Assembly: GCF_910588715.1 (NCBI RefSeq)
Contig: NZ_CAJURG010000007.1
Location: 71,454-100,301, forward strand
Source: an uncultured Clostridium sp.
Lineage (GTDB): Bacteria > Bacillota > Clostridia > Clostridiales > Clostridiaceae
Reading direction: 5' to 3'
DNA length: 28,848 nt
The translations under genes and the position numbers were made by a program. The notes below the pieces were generated by a model that worked only from the letters and a program-made list of their open reading frames with translations, did no database searches and was not told where the DNA came from. Numbering within the stretch: position 1 is the first letter of the stretch; each line of letters starts with the position of its first letter. This document shows positions 17,793-25,952 of this stretch, piece after piece.

Positions 17793-17845
17793 TGATTTTT
17801 ATTGAATTTCATTCAGAAATATTCATATTCATTCATTTTCATTCA
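17776..17845 (-). promoter_or_regulatory. FruR operator boxes (TGAATGAAA)
   Basis: Read on the minus strand, exact TGAATGAAA copies occupy 17776-17784, 17807-17815 and 17837-17845, and a one-mismatch copy (TGAATGAAT) is at 17827-17835. The three exact copies are 31 and 30 bases apart, about three helical turns, so they face the same side of the DNA. The first sits between the -35 and -10 elements. Assignment to FruR is inferred from position. Confidence 0.7.
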
Positions 17846-17867
17846 CACAACTCTATTTACAAAAGAT

Positions 17868-17903
17868 AGTTGCAATCACAACTTTTTAGTTGCATCCGCA
17901 ACT
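17868..17903 (+). promoter_or_regulatory. Twin palindromic operators of the MarR-family regulator
   Basis: AGTTGCAATCACAACT (17868-17883) and AGTTGCATCCGCAACT (17888-17903) are two 16-base palindromes with AGTTG/CAACT arms, 20 bases apart from start to start. The second contains the -35 hexamer of the marR promoter. Two-turn spacing and overlap with the promoter fit autorepression by a dimeric MarR protein. Confidence 0.75.
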
Positions 17904-17918
17904 ATATTGCAGTATAAT
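17890..17918 (+). promoter_or_regulatory. Promoter of the marR-MATE unit
   Basis: TTGCAT (17890-17895) and TATAAT (17913-17918) are separated by 17 bases, with the gene starting 65 bases downstream of the -10. The -35 lies within the second palindrome. Confidence 0.8.
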
Positions 17919-17982
17919 GTATTAAGAAATTTATAATTTTATTAAATTTAAAAAATTTATATTCTAAGAAAGGATTTTTAAA

Positions 17983-18414
17983 ATGAACCCTAATAACGAA
18001 TATTTAGGTAAATATATTTCTCTTATTTATAGACAAGCTAATGCTTTTTTTACAAAAGAATTTAGTAAATTTGGATTTGGTAGTGGACAATATATGTTTA
18101 TGATTCATTTATATAAGAATGATGGAATAAGTCAAGAAGAATTATCTGAATCAATAAATATTGATAAAGGTACAACAGCTAAGGCAATAAAAAAATTAGA
18201 AGAATTAAATTTCATAACTCGCTCTAAGGACGAAAAAGATAAAAGAGTTAATAGAATTTATTTAACTGCTAAAGCCATTAATATTAAAGATGATTTTTTT
18301 AAAGTTTTATCTCAATGGGAAAATATACTTACTAGTGAATTAAATCACGAAGAAATAACTAATGGATTGAATATATTAAATAAAATTTCACAAAATTTAA
18401 TAAATAATACTTAA
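17983..18414 (+). CDS. MarR-family transcriptional regulator
   Basis: The 143-residue protein has the MarR winged-helix fold: an N-terminal dimerisation helix, the helix-turn-helix at about 53-75 (GISQEELSESINIDKGTTAKAIKKLEE), a wing with RSKDEKDKRVNRIYLT (about 81-96) and a C-terminal helix for dimerisation. Such proteins usually repress their own gene and a neighbouring efflux pump until a phenolic or drug-like ligand binds. ATG 17983 follows AAAGGA. The next gene, a MATE pump, starts 20 bases downstream. Twin palindromes in its own promoter support autoregulation. Confidence 0.9.
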   Translation: MNPNNEYLGKYISLIYRQANAFFTKEFSKFGFGSGQYMFMIHLYKNDGISQEELSESINIDKGTTAKAIKKLEELNFITRSKDEKDKRVNRIYLTAKAINIKDDFFKVLSQWENILTSELNHEEITNGLNILNKISQNLINNT

Positions 18415-18434
18415 ATTATAGGAGGACTTAAAAT

Positions 18435-19808
18435 ATGAAACATCAAAATCAACTAGGCGAAGAATCTATTGGAAAGTTATTATTAAAGTACTCTATTCCC
18501 GCAATAATTGGTATGATGGTTAATGCATTATATAATATTGTAGATAGAATGTTTATTGGGCGTATACCTAATGTTGGTACTCTTGCTTTAACAGGTGTAG
18601 GAATAACAATGCCAATAATGTCTATTCTTTTAGCCTTTGGCATGCTTATTGGAATTGGATCAACTGCAAATATTTCATTAAACCTTGGGCGTGGCAGAAG
18701 AGATGATGCTGAAAAGCTAATTGGTAGTGCATTAACTTTAAGTTTAATAGTAGGAATTTCAATAACTATTATTGCTTTTATATTTCTAAATCCAATATTA
18801 AATATTTTTGGAGCTAGTGAAAATTCTTTATTTTATGCTAAGCAATACATTACTATAATTTTGGCTGGGTGTACTTTTAATATTCTTTCTTTTGCCTTAA
18901 ATAGTACAGTAAGAGCAGATGGCAATCCTAAACTGGCATCTATCACCATGGTTATAGGATGTGCTACTAATATATTATTAGATTATTTATTTGTTTTTGT
19001 ATTAAATATGGGAATAAGAGGAGCTGCTTTTGCAACTGTAATTTCTCAAGCACTTACATTCTTTATAATTCTTTATTACTATACTAAAGGAAATTCTAAT
19101 TTAAAATTAAAACTAGAAAATATGAAATTAAAGAAACATTTAGTTATGATGACTTTTGCTATTGGAGTGGCTCCATTTGCAACTCAAATTGCAAATAGTC
19201 TAGTTCAAGTTGTAGCTAATAATTCTTTAAAAACTTATGGTAATGATTTATCTATAGGTGCTATGGCTATAATAAGTTCTATTAGTATGGTATTTATGAT
19301 GCCTATATTTGGTATAAATCAAGGTTGTCAACCTATTATTGGATTTAATTATGGAGCTAAAAAGTTTGATAGAGCTAAAAAAACTTTTTCAATAGCTACA
19401 ATTGCAGCTACAGTTATTTGTACAATTGGTGGAATTTTAATTCAAACATTCCCTGAATTTGCAATAAGTTTATTTAATAACGATCCTGAACTTACTGTTG
19501 TGGCTACAAAGGGAGTTAGAATGTATTTATTAATGATGCCTATAGTTGGAATAAACATTGTTGCAACAAGCTATTTCCAGTCAGTAGGTAAAGCTAAAAT
19601 GTCTATGTTTGTTAGCTTACTTAGACAAGTTATATTACTAATTCCATTTACCTTAATATTACCTCTATTTATTGGATTAAACGGAGTATGGGCTGCTGGT
19701 GCTTGTGCTGACTTCTTATCAGTTGTAATAACACTAGTGTTAATTTATAGAGAATTTAAATCTTTAAACTCTCTACATCAAGAAAAAACTATGAAAAAAG
19801 CATTATAA
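18435..19808 (+). CDS. MATE-family multidrug efflux transporter
   Basis: This 457-residue integral membrane protein has about twelve hydrophobic helices in two related halves and is expected to export cationic drugs or toxic metabolites in exchange for Na+ or H+. Family features include the N-terminal LLLKYSIPAIIGMMVNALYNIVDRMFIG (about 15-42), GIGSTANISLNLGRG (about 73-87), and the second-half FGINQGCQPIIGFNYGAKKFDRAKK (about 292-316). It is cotranscribed with the MarR gene 20 bases upstream, follows AGGAGG, and ends at a strong hairpin. The substrates are unknown. Confidence 0.93.
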   Translation: MKHQNQLGEESIGKLLLKYSIPAIIGMMVNALYNIVDRMFIGRIPNVGTLALTGVGITMPIMSILLAFGMLIGIGSTANISLNLGRGRRDDAEKLIGSALTLSLIVGISITIIAFIFLNPILNIFGASENSLFYAKQYITIILAGCTFNILSFALNSTVRADGNPKLASITMVIGCATNILLDYLFVFVLNMGIRGAAFATVISQALTFFIILYYYTKGNSNLKLKLENMKLKKHLVMMTFAIGVAPFATQIANSLVQVVANNSLKTYGNDLSIGAMAIISSISMVFMMPIFGINQGCQPIIGFNYGAKKFDRAKKTFSIATIAATVICTIGGILIQTFPEFAISLFNNDPELTVVATKGVRMYLLMMPIVGINIVATSYFQSVGKAKMSMFVSLLRQVILLIPFTLILPLFIGLNGVWAAGACADFLSVVITLVLIYREFKSLNSLHQEKTMKKAL

Positions 19809-19818
19809 TTATTAAAAT

Positions 19819-19863
19819 AAAAAGCTTTGCTAGAAAACTAAAATATATCTAGCAAAGCTTTTT
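19819..19863. terminator. Bidirectional terminator between the MATE gene and nsrR
   Basis: A 16-bp stem (AAAAAGCTTTGCTAGA at 19819-19834 with its complement at 19848-19863) has T-rich sequence on both sides. It lies between convergent genes. Confidence 0.85.
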
Positions 19864-19879
19864 TAATACATTATTTTAT

Positions 19880-20275
19880 TTATAATATATCCTTCAATGT
19901 ATAATTCGATATTTCCCTTATAAATCCATTTAAAGATTTACAAATAATATTTTTAAGTTTACATTGACCATTTATTAAAGGACATAATCCTCTTTCACTC
20001 ATACATTCAACTAAGCTTAAATTTTCTTCTGTTAGTAATAATACCTTTCCTAGATTAATTTCCTCTGGTAATAATCCTAATTTAAGACCTCCATTTCTTC
20101 CTTTAGTTGATATTATATATTCTGTTTTTGCTAATTTATTAATAACTTTCTTTAAATGATGTGTTGATATATTCAACTCATCTGCTAATTTATCAACTGT
20201 ACAATTCTCACTTTGATTTTTGGCTAAATATATTAATGCTCTAAATGCATAATCAGTAAATTTTGATAACTGCAT
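19880..20275 (-). CDS. nsrR: Rrf2-family Fe-S regulator, NsrR-like
   Basis: The 131-residue Rrf2 protein has an N-terminal winged helix (about 1-65, with STHHLKKVINKL as the recognition region and KGRNGGLKL as the wing). A cluster-binding loop carries C91, C98 and C105 (CMSERGLCPLINGQC). Asp8 in FTDYA matches the fourth cluster ligand known from Streptomyces NsrR. NsrR proteins lose repression when nitric oxide destroys the cluster. The divergent globin gene and the palindrome between them support this role. IscR-type regulators have different cysteine spacing and no isc genes are near. ATG 20275 follows AAAGGAAG. Confidence 0.85.
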   Translation of the reverse strand: MQLSKFTDYAFRALIYLAKNQSENCTVDKLADELNISTHHLKKVINKLAKTEYIISTKGRNGGLKLGLLPEEINLGKVLLLTEENLSLVECMSERGLCPLINGQCKLKNIICKSLNGFIREISNYTLKDIL

Positions 20276-20307
20276 GAATAAATCTTCCTTTCTCTTAAGT
20301 TAGAAAA

Positions 20308-20366
20308 ATTATACCACAATTTAAATGTGCATTTTACTTGCACATTTATTTTTAATATGTTATATT
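20308..20366. promoter_or_regulatory. Divergent promoters and shared palindromic operator of nsrR and the globin gene
   Basis: The palindrome AAATGTGCA (20323-20331), a 7-base centre, and TGCACATTT (20339-20347) sits between the two genes. For the globin, TTGCAC (20339-20344) and TATATT (20361-20366) are 16 bases apart, so the right arm overlaps the -35. For nsrR, an extended -10, TGGTATAAT, reads on the minus strand (TATAAT at 20308-20313), placing the palindrome over its -35 region. One bound dimer could silence both genes. Confidence 0.75.
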
Positions 20367-20427
20367 AACTTTAAAGGCAAGAATAATAATTATTAATTAA
20401 TAGTTTTTATATAAAGGAGATAAATTT

Positions 20428-20865
20428 ATGTTAGATCAAAAAACAATAGATATAATAAAAAGTACAGTTCCAGTTTTAAAAGAACATGGATTAGAAATAA
20501 CTACTACCTTCTATAAGAATATGTTTAAAAATAACCCTGAAGTAAAGAAATTATTTAATATGGATAAACAAGCTTCAGGTGAACAACCAAAGGCATTAGC
20601 TATGACTATATTAGCTGCAGCACAAAACATAGATAACCTTCCAGCAATTTTACCAGTTGTAAAAAAAATTGGTGAAGTACATTGTAATTGTAATGTTACT
20701 GAAGAACATTATCCAATAGTTGGTTCAAACTTATTAACTTCAATTAAAGAAGTTTTAGGTGATGCAGCAACTGATGAAGTTATTGAAGCTTGGGGTAAAG
20801 CTTATGGAGTTATTGCTAAAATATTTATAGATGTTGAAAAAAAAATTTACGAATCAAGAAAATAA
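20428..20865 (+). CDS. Single-domain globin, flavohemoglobin type
   Basis: The 145-residue haem protein corresponds to the globin domain of flavohemoglobin with no reductase domain. Residues aligned to E. coli Hmp numbering are all present: Tyr29 (B10) in FYKNMF, Phe43 (CD1), Gln53 (E7) in ASGEQPKAL, proximal His85 (F8) in GEVHCNC and Tyr95 (G5) in EEHYPIVG. These residues support nitric oxide dioxygenation or NO scavenging. Two cysteines (C86, C88) directly follow the haem-ligating histidine, which is unusual. An electron donor must come from elsewhere. ATG 20428 follows AAAGGAG. The adjacent nsrR and shared operator suggest induction by nitric oxide. Confidence 0.92.
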   Translation: MLDQKTIDIIKSTVPVLKEHGLEITTTFYKNMFKNNPEVKKLFNMDKQASGEQPKALAMTILAAAQNIDNLPAILPVVKKIGEVHCNCNVTEEHYPIVGSNLLTSIKEVLGDAATDEVIEAWGKAYGVIAKIFIDVEKKIYESRK

Positions 20866-20905
20866 TAAAAAGACATTACACTAAACTAACATTATATATT
20901 ATTTT

Positions 20906-20962
20906 AAAAAAGAAACTGAATCATATTGAATAAAAAAATTCAATATGATTCAGTTCTTTTTT
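20906..20962. terminator. Bidirectional terminator between the globin gene and the antiporter gene
   Basis: AAAAAAGAAACTGAATCATATTGAA (shortened here: arms 20906-20930 and 20939-20962) form a long stem with one bulge, A-rich on the left and T-rich on the right. It serves two convergent genes, and its right edge touches the antiporter stop codon. Confidence 0.85.
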
Positions 20963-22124
20963 AACACTTATATGCCCTTTTAAGTAATATTGGAGTAATT
21001 ATAGTTGTAATAATTACCATTATTATTATTGAGGGTAAAAAGTAACTATTCATTATTCCAAGTTTCATTCCTTTATTTGCAACAATAAGTGCAACTTCAC
21101 CTCTTGATATCATACCTATTCCAATTTGAATTACCTCACAGTTTGAATATCCACATAATTTTGCTCCAATTCCACATCCAATAATCTTAGTTAAAATGGC
21201 TACTATAATTAATACAATAGTCATAACTACAACTGATATACTCATTTTAGGAATAGTCATATTTATTCCTATACTTGCAAAAAATATAGGAGATAATAAC
21301 ATATACGATATTATATCAAATCTGTTTGCTATATATGATGTTTCCTTATTCTTTGATAATATAACTCCTGCAATAAATGCCCCCGTTATATCTGCTACGC
21401 CAAAAAACTCCTCTGCCAAAAATGATAGTAGTAAACAAATTACAAATGCTCCAATAACAAATCTTCTTTTATCAATATTATATTTGCTTATCCATTTATC
21501 AAAAAATACATATAATAAGTATCCAATAACAAGTGAAAATGCAAGAAATCCTAAAATCTTTATAATTACTATCCAAATATTAATTGAACTATCTGCTAAA
21601 CTACTTACCAATGTTAAAACTAAAATACCTAAAACATCATCTATTACAGCTGCCCCTAATATTACATTAGCTGATTTTTCTGATATTTTTCCAAGTTCCT
21701 TTAAAGTTTCAACAGTTATACTAACAGATGTGGCTGTTAAAATTGTACCTATAAATACATTTTGTAATAACTCACTTACAGTTGTTAAACTTCCATCATT
21801 AAAAATATATGCAACTATAGTTCCACCAACTAATGGAATTATAACTCCTAATAAAGCTATTATAAATGAATGTTTTCCCGTACTTTTTAATTTACTTATG
21901 TCACTTTCCAACCCAGCTGTAAACATAAGTACTATTACTCCAATTTCTGCCATCCTAGTTATAAAATTTGTTTCATGTAATATATTAAGAACCGATGGCC
22001 CTAAAATCACCCCTGCAAGTAATGCTCCAACAACTTGAGGTAAATTAAATCTTCTTGTTACTAATCCCAAAAGTTTTGTACTTAATAATATTAGTGCAAT
22101 ATCTAATAAATATTTATACGACAT
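20961..22124 (-). CDS. CPA2-family cation/proton antiporter (Kef/NapA type)
   Basis: This 387-residue membrane antiporter has about twelve to thirteen helices and exchanges Na+ or K+ for protons. Family signatures are LPQVVGALLAGVILGPSVL near the N-terminus, GVIVLMFTAGLE, the ion-binding pair in AAVIDDVLGILVL, and late GMISRGEVALIVA. No cytosolic RCK/KTN domain follows the transporter domain, so it is the short form; nucleotide gating is not expected unless a separate subunit exists. A GTG at 22133 is in frame but overlaps the purine-rich AGGAAGGGG site; ATG 22124 is the better start. It is a single gene that ends at the shared terminator with the globin gene. The ion preference is not readable. 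Confidence 0.9.
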   Translation of the reverse strand: MSYKYLLDIALILLSTKLLGLVTRRFNLPQVVGALLAGVILGPSVLNILHETNFITRMAEIGVIVLMFTAGLESDISKLKSTGKHSFIIALLGVIIPLVGGTIVAYIFNDGSLTTVSELLQNVFIGTILTATSVSITVETLKELGKISEKSANVILGAAVIDDVLGILVLTLVSSLADSSINIWIVIIKILGFLAFSLVIGYLLYVFFDKWISKYNIDKRRFVIGAFVICLLLSFLAEEFFGVADITGAFIAGVILSKNKETSYIANRFDIISYMLLSPIFFASIGINMTIPKMSISVVVMTIVLIIVAILTKIIGCGIGAKLCGYSNCEVIQIGIGMISRGEVALIVANKGMKLGIMNSYFLPSIIIMVIITTIITPILLKRAYKC

Positions 22125-22266
22125 AATAGCCACCCCTTCCTATATAGGAATTTCTTAAATCTAATATGTATATATATTTAATTAATTTTTAATTTATACT
22201 TATTTTATAAATATAACTATAAATATTAATAAATTTTATTTTATATATTAATATAGTTTAAAAAAC

Positions 22267-22328
22267 AAAAAGAACCTATAATTAGATGAATTTTATCTTA
22301 TAAACATCTATCTTATAGGTTCCTTTTT
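22267..22328 (-). terminator. Terminator after the histidine kinase gene
   Basis: AAAAAGAACCTATAA and its near-complement TTATAGGTTCCTTTTT form the outer stem, with TAGATG/CATCTA inside. The minus strand continues TTTTTG then a T run. The whole gene-free stretch 22125-22432 (308 bases) holds only this hairpin and very AT-rich DNA in which I see no gene and no confident promoter for the antiporter. Confidence 0.75.
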
Positions 22329-22432
22329 GATTAAATTTAAATATATATTTTTTAAAACTTTAAAATTACATTTTACTTTTTAATTACAATAGAAATATTA
22401 AATCAATTTTATAATTTTTTAATATGAATCTC

Positions 22433-24634
22433 TTATTTTAAAAATTTTATTTTTACCTTAAATAAGTCTCCATCTACACTAATATTAAAAGTTCCTCCTT
22501 GAAGTTCAACAAAGCTTTTTGCAATTGCAAGACCTAAACCTGCTCCTTCAGTATTTCTCGATTCATCTCCTCTTACAAATCTTTCTGCTATTGTATCTAC
22601 ATTAAATGTTATTTCTTCTGCCGCCATGTTTTTCATTATTATTTCAACTTGTTCTTCATTTTCAATAATATCAATAAATACTCTTGTGTTTGGCATTGCA
22701 TATTTGGTCATATTAATTACTAAATTTTCAAATACTCTAAATGTTCGTTGACTATCTAAATGTAAGATTACTTTTCCTTCTGGCATATTTTTTCTAACTA
22801 CTAAGTTTGCTTCTTCAATTTTATCTTCTAATTCTAATATTGTTTGTTTCATTAAAGCTACAACATCAACATCTTCTATATTTAAATTTATATTCCCACT
22901 ACTTGCTTTGCTCATTTCAAATAAATCTTCTATTAAAACTTGAAGCCTTTGAGCCTTTTTATCTAAGATTTCTGTATATTGGTTTCTCTTCTCTTCTGAT
23001 AAATTTTCATCTTTTAAAAGGTCTATATAAGTAATTATTGCAGTTAATGGAGTCTTTAAATCATGTGATACATTTGATATTAAATCCGTCTTCATCTTTT
23101 GACTTTTAACTTCTTCATTAACAGCCTTTTTAAACCCTTGTTGAATTTTTTCTAAATCACTTTTAAATGGTTCAAATAATCCTAAATCCTCTTCTATCTT
23201 TACATCTAAATTTCCTTCTGCAATTTTGCTTGTTGCTTCCCTAAGCTTACTATACTTTTCACTTATTTTATCAACATACCTTCTTATTACAAAGAATAAA
23301 ACTACTGAATAAAGTATAACTACAGGAATTCCAAAAAACCAAATAGAAGTTATTATTAATAATATTGCTCCATTTATTGCTAATAATTTTATTATTAACT
23401 TATTATTCTTTTCACTTAAATCTACTTTTGTTACTTCATCTAAAACACTCTTTATAATTCTAATACCAAACATTATTACTTTTCCAACAATAGTTCTTGT
23501 TTTTATATAGTTAACTAATCCAACATTAAATATATATTTAATATTTAATATAAAGAAAAATACTACTGAATAAGTTAATACCCATATTATAAAATTAAAC
23601 GTCCATATAGTTTTATCAGAAACAGCTAAACTAGGAATTATTTCTTTAAACCCAGATTGTAAATCTCCATTTAAAGTTGCTCTAACAAGTTGACCAGACA
23701 ATGCTCCTAATGCCACGATTGCAAAACCTACAATAATAATCCAAATTTCAAATGGAATATTATTTAATTTCTTAAATAATCCTGTAAACTTTACCTTATT
23801 AATAGGAAATATTAAAGCTATTAATACTATAACTCCTGCAATTGCAAATGCTGTAGCTGCCCCCATAGATTGATATACATCTAAATCAGCATTTTCTATT
23901 CCCCATTTAATACTATCTGAAAATTTAATTGCCTTAGGTACTGCATAAATAAATGTTATATCAGTAATTGGTTTAACTTCTATATTAAAATATCCCTCAC
24001 TGTAATCATGGTAAGAACTTGAATTATCTTTTCTTATATTAATTAATGATGTTTCTATATTGAACTTTAATTTTTCTTTGTCAGCACCAATAACTTCACC
24101 AACGCTTAAATTACCACTACTATCAAATTTAACTTCTGCATAAAATTGATATTCATCTTTATTTATACTTGATGAATCAAAATTATTGTTTTCAAATTTT
24201 ATATCTCCATTTAAAGTTGTGTAGCTTTTACCATTTATAAGATTATAATAATAATATTTCAAATTACCAGACTTTAAATTTTTATTCCAACTTAAAAATC
24301 TCCTATTAAATATATTTATATTTTCAGATAATTCATCTTGTATATCAAACTCTAAATTTAAGTTTTCTGTTTTTTGTTCTAAATCTATCAAAATCTCACT
24401 TGCACTTTGCTTTTCATTTTCTTTAATAGAATCATAATATAATGCATAACTTGATTCTGATATAGTATCTGCAAATCCATACTCATTAAAATAATTTGCT
24501 TTTTTATCTTTTGCCACATCATTTATTTTTTTATAAGATTTACACATTCCAAGAGATGCTGTAAATATCATTAATACTATTAATAATGTAACTATTATAC
24601 CTCTTCTTTTATAAACCTCTTTATTAATTTCCAT
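22433..24634 (-). CDS. Multi-pass membrane sensor histidine kinase
   Basis: This 733-residue kinase is larger than most. Residues 12-31 are a membrane segment, 32-255 a large extracellular domain without a recognisable fold, and about 257-277, 297-315, 343-365, 415-433 and 435-451 are further membrane helices. A HAMP-like linker (452-505) leads to the HisKA domain with phospho-His524 in NVSHDLKTPLTAI. The ATP domain has an N-box NLVINMTKYA (637-646) and the glycine-rich lid EGAGLGLAIAKS (696-707), but the usual DxGxG box is replaced by KNMAAEE near 668-674. ATG 24634 behind GGAGGGG is chosen over an in-frame ATG at 24658. The likely partner is the OmpR-type regulator 2.8 kb upstream on the same strand. 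The signal is unknown. Confidence 0.9.
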   Translation of the reverse strand: MEINKEVYKRRGIIVTLLIVLMIFTASLGMCKSYKKINDVAKDKKANYFNEYGFADTISESSYALYYDSIKENEKQSASEILIDLEQKTENLNLEFDIQDELSENINIFNRRFLSWNKNLKSGNLKYYYYNLINGKSYTTLNGDIKFENNNFDSSSINKDEYQFYAEVKFDSSGNLSVGEVIGADKEKLKFNIETSLINIRKDNSSSYHDYSEGYFNIEVKPITDITFIYAVPKAIKFSDSIKWGIENADLDVYQSMGAATAFAIAGVIVLIALIFPINKVKFTGLFKKLNNIPFEIWIIIVGFAIVALGALSGQLVRATLNGDLQSGFKEIIPSLAVSDKTIWTFNFIIWVLTYSVVFFFILNIKYIFNVGLVNYIKTRTIVGKVIMFGIRIIKSVLDEVTKVDLSEKNNKLIIKLLAINGAILLIITSIWFFGIPVVILYSVVLFFVIRRYVDKISEKYSKLREATSKIAEGNLDVKIEEDLGLFEPFKSDLEKIQQGFKKAVNEEVKSQKMKTDLISNVSHDLKTPLTAIITYIDLLKDENLSEEKRNQYTEILDKKAQRLQVLIEDLFEMSKASSGNINLNIEDVDVVALMKQTILELEDKIEEANLVVRKNMPEGKVILHLDSQRTFRVFENLVINMTKYAMPNTRVFIDIIENEEQVEIIMKNMAAEEITFNVDTIAERFVRGDESRNTEGAGLGLAIAKSFVELQGGTFNISVDGDLFKVKIKFLK

Positions 24635-24705
24635 TATATTTGCCCCTCCAACTATCATTTTTAGATTTAAAATTTAAATTCCTTCACCCCATTTTTATAA
24701 TTAAT

Positions 24706-24738
24706 ATTATATACCTCTATATCTTTTTGACGTCAAAA
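24706..24738 (-). promoter_or_regulatory. Candidate histidine kinase promoter with palindromic -35
   Basis: Minus-strand TTGACG (24731-24736) lies 17 bases from TATATA (24708-24713), or 19 from TATAAT (24706-24711). The -35 is embedded in the perfect 14-base palindrome TTTTGACGTCAAAA (24725-24738), which could be an operator. The interval 24635-24916 holds this, a terminator, and no gene. Confidence 0.55.
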
Positions 24739-24880
24739 TTTATTAATATTACCTTGTAACTATATAGTAATTCATTTTTATAAAAATTAACTTATACAAA
24801 TTCTAAAGTTTTTCTAAAGAAATTAGAATAATAATATTAAATGCCTAGCAAACTTATTAATGCCCATTAACCAAATAAAA

Positions 24881-24912
24881 AACTCCAATCATATATTATT
24901 ATGATTGGAGTT
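24881..24912 (-). terminator. Terminator after the exported-protein cluster
   Basis: A 12-bp stem (AACTCCAATCAT with ATGATTGGAGTT) has an 8-base loop and is followed on the minus strand by TTTTTTATTT. It starts 5 bases past the stop of the small exported protein gene and separates it from the kinase gene. Confidence 0.85.
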
Positions 24913-24916
24913 CTTT

Positions 24917-25144
24917 TTATTTTATTTCATATATATAACCTGAATTAGTATCAATAGTTACTTCAGCTGAAAACTCATCCATTAAGTTTTCAACATTGGA
25001 GATTTCACCAGTTAAAGTTTCTAGTATTATATTGTCAGAGCTAAAATTAGAATCAGCTAATGTAATATTAGAAAATATAGATAAAAATGTTATTACTATA
25101 GCTAATAAAGACATGGTCATTTTATTTTTATTAAATTTTACCAT
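24917..25144 (-). CDS. Small exported protein of unknown function
   Basis: I do not recognise this 75-residue protein. It has a classical signal peptide: Lys-rich start (MVKFNKNKMTM), hydrophobic core (SLLAIVITFLSIFSNI), and a likely cut after ITLA or LAD near residue 30. The mature part would be about 45 residues, acidic (many Asp and Glu), without cysteine, ending GYIYEIK. ATG 25144 lies 9 bases after AGGAGG. An overlapping ATG four bases upstream, at 25148, opens a five-codon frame only. It is the last gene before a strong terminator and lies 101 bases downstream of the lipoprotein gene, so it may be part of the same unit or have its own promoter. A secreted inhibitor or propeptide-like partner of the protease is possible but speculative. 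Confidence 0.7.
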   Translation of the reverse strand: MVKFNKNKMTMSLLAIVITFLSIFSNITLADSNFSSDNIILETLTGEISNVENLMDEFSAEVTIDTNSGYIYEIK

Positions 25145-25245
25145 ACATGCAATCCTCCTTTAATTTTAAAAATTATATATCATTCTATAATAACATATAT
25201 ATTAAAAAAATACATCTTCTACTAAAATACACGTTAAAAACAAAT

Positions 25246-25926
25246 TTATTTTAAATTCATTAAATCGTCTAAAGTTATATCTTCTGTTAAAAACATACTT
25301 TGAGGAGTAACAACTGTAGTATTAGATTTTGCATCTTTATTTAAAATAAATCTTCCTTGGAAATCACCAGTACCAACATACGCATCTTCTACAACTGGAC
25401 CATCATATTTTTGAAGCAATAAAACTGAACTTGTGCCTTCTTTTAAAACCCTAACACCTTCCATAGCAACTTCATACTTTTTCCCAATTTTATCTTTTAA
25501 ATATTTTTCTACTTCTTCTGGATCTTCAAATGATTTTATATCTTCCTCATTTCTCTTAAACTCTGAAATACCACCAGTTTGTAATACTTTTATTGTATCT
25601 CCAACAGATACATCCCCTTTTACTACCTCATCAATTTTAAATTTAGATATTGTAAATGTTAAATCATGATAATCAACATATTCATTTTCAATAATTGTTC
25701 CTTTTACAACAACTTCACTATCATTGTTAATTTTACCTAAGGTATCATAACAATTTACTAATTTTCCAGAGGCCTCTACAACCGGTATATCCTCTCCCCC
25801 ATTTAAATTTTCAGTTTCATTATTAATTGTAACATTATTATTTAAAGCAGATTCTTTAGCAGTACATCCAACTAAACTTGCTATACTTATAGATAAAATT
25901 ATAATGCTTAATATTTTCTTTTTCAT
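25246..25926 (-). CDS. Putative lipoprotein of unknown function
   Basis: The 226-residue protein has a lipoprotein signal peptide with lipobox LVGC (lipidated C21), so it should be anchored outside the cell membrane. A Asn/Glu-rich linker (28-50) precedes a beta-rich domain with VVVKGTIIENEYVDYHDLTFTISKFKIDEVVKGDVSVGDTIKVLQTGG, shown here only as the stretch 71-118 (key parts VVVKGTI, KGDVSVGDTIKV, QTGG). This resembles clostridial lipoproteins with an OB-like or barrel fold, but I cannot name a family. The gene starts 26 bases after the metalloprotease stop, behind TTGGAG, so the two are probably cotranscribed. The pairing suggests a cell-surface factor acting with the protease. Confidence 0.75.
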   Translation of the reverse strand: MKKKILSIIILSISIASLVGCTAKESALNNNVTINNETENLNGGEDIPVVEASGKLVNCYDTLGKINNDSEVVVKGTIIENEYVDYHDLTFTISKFKIDEVVKGDVSVGDTIKVLQTGGISEFKRNEEDIKSFEDPEEVEKYLKDKIGKKYEVAMEGVRVLKEGTSSVLLLQKYDGPVVEDAYVGTGDFQGRFILNKDAKSNTTVVTPQSMFLTEDITLDDLMNLK

Positions 25927-25952
25927 ATTTCATCACTCCAATTTAATATTTT

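Noticed and set aside
21196..22038. A 280-residue open frame on the plus strand across the antiporter gene
   Set aside because: It is antisense to a clear CPA2 antiporter, has low-complexity Ile/Thr/Asn composition from reversed membrane-helix codons, and no ribosome binding site or family match.
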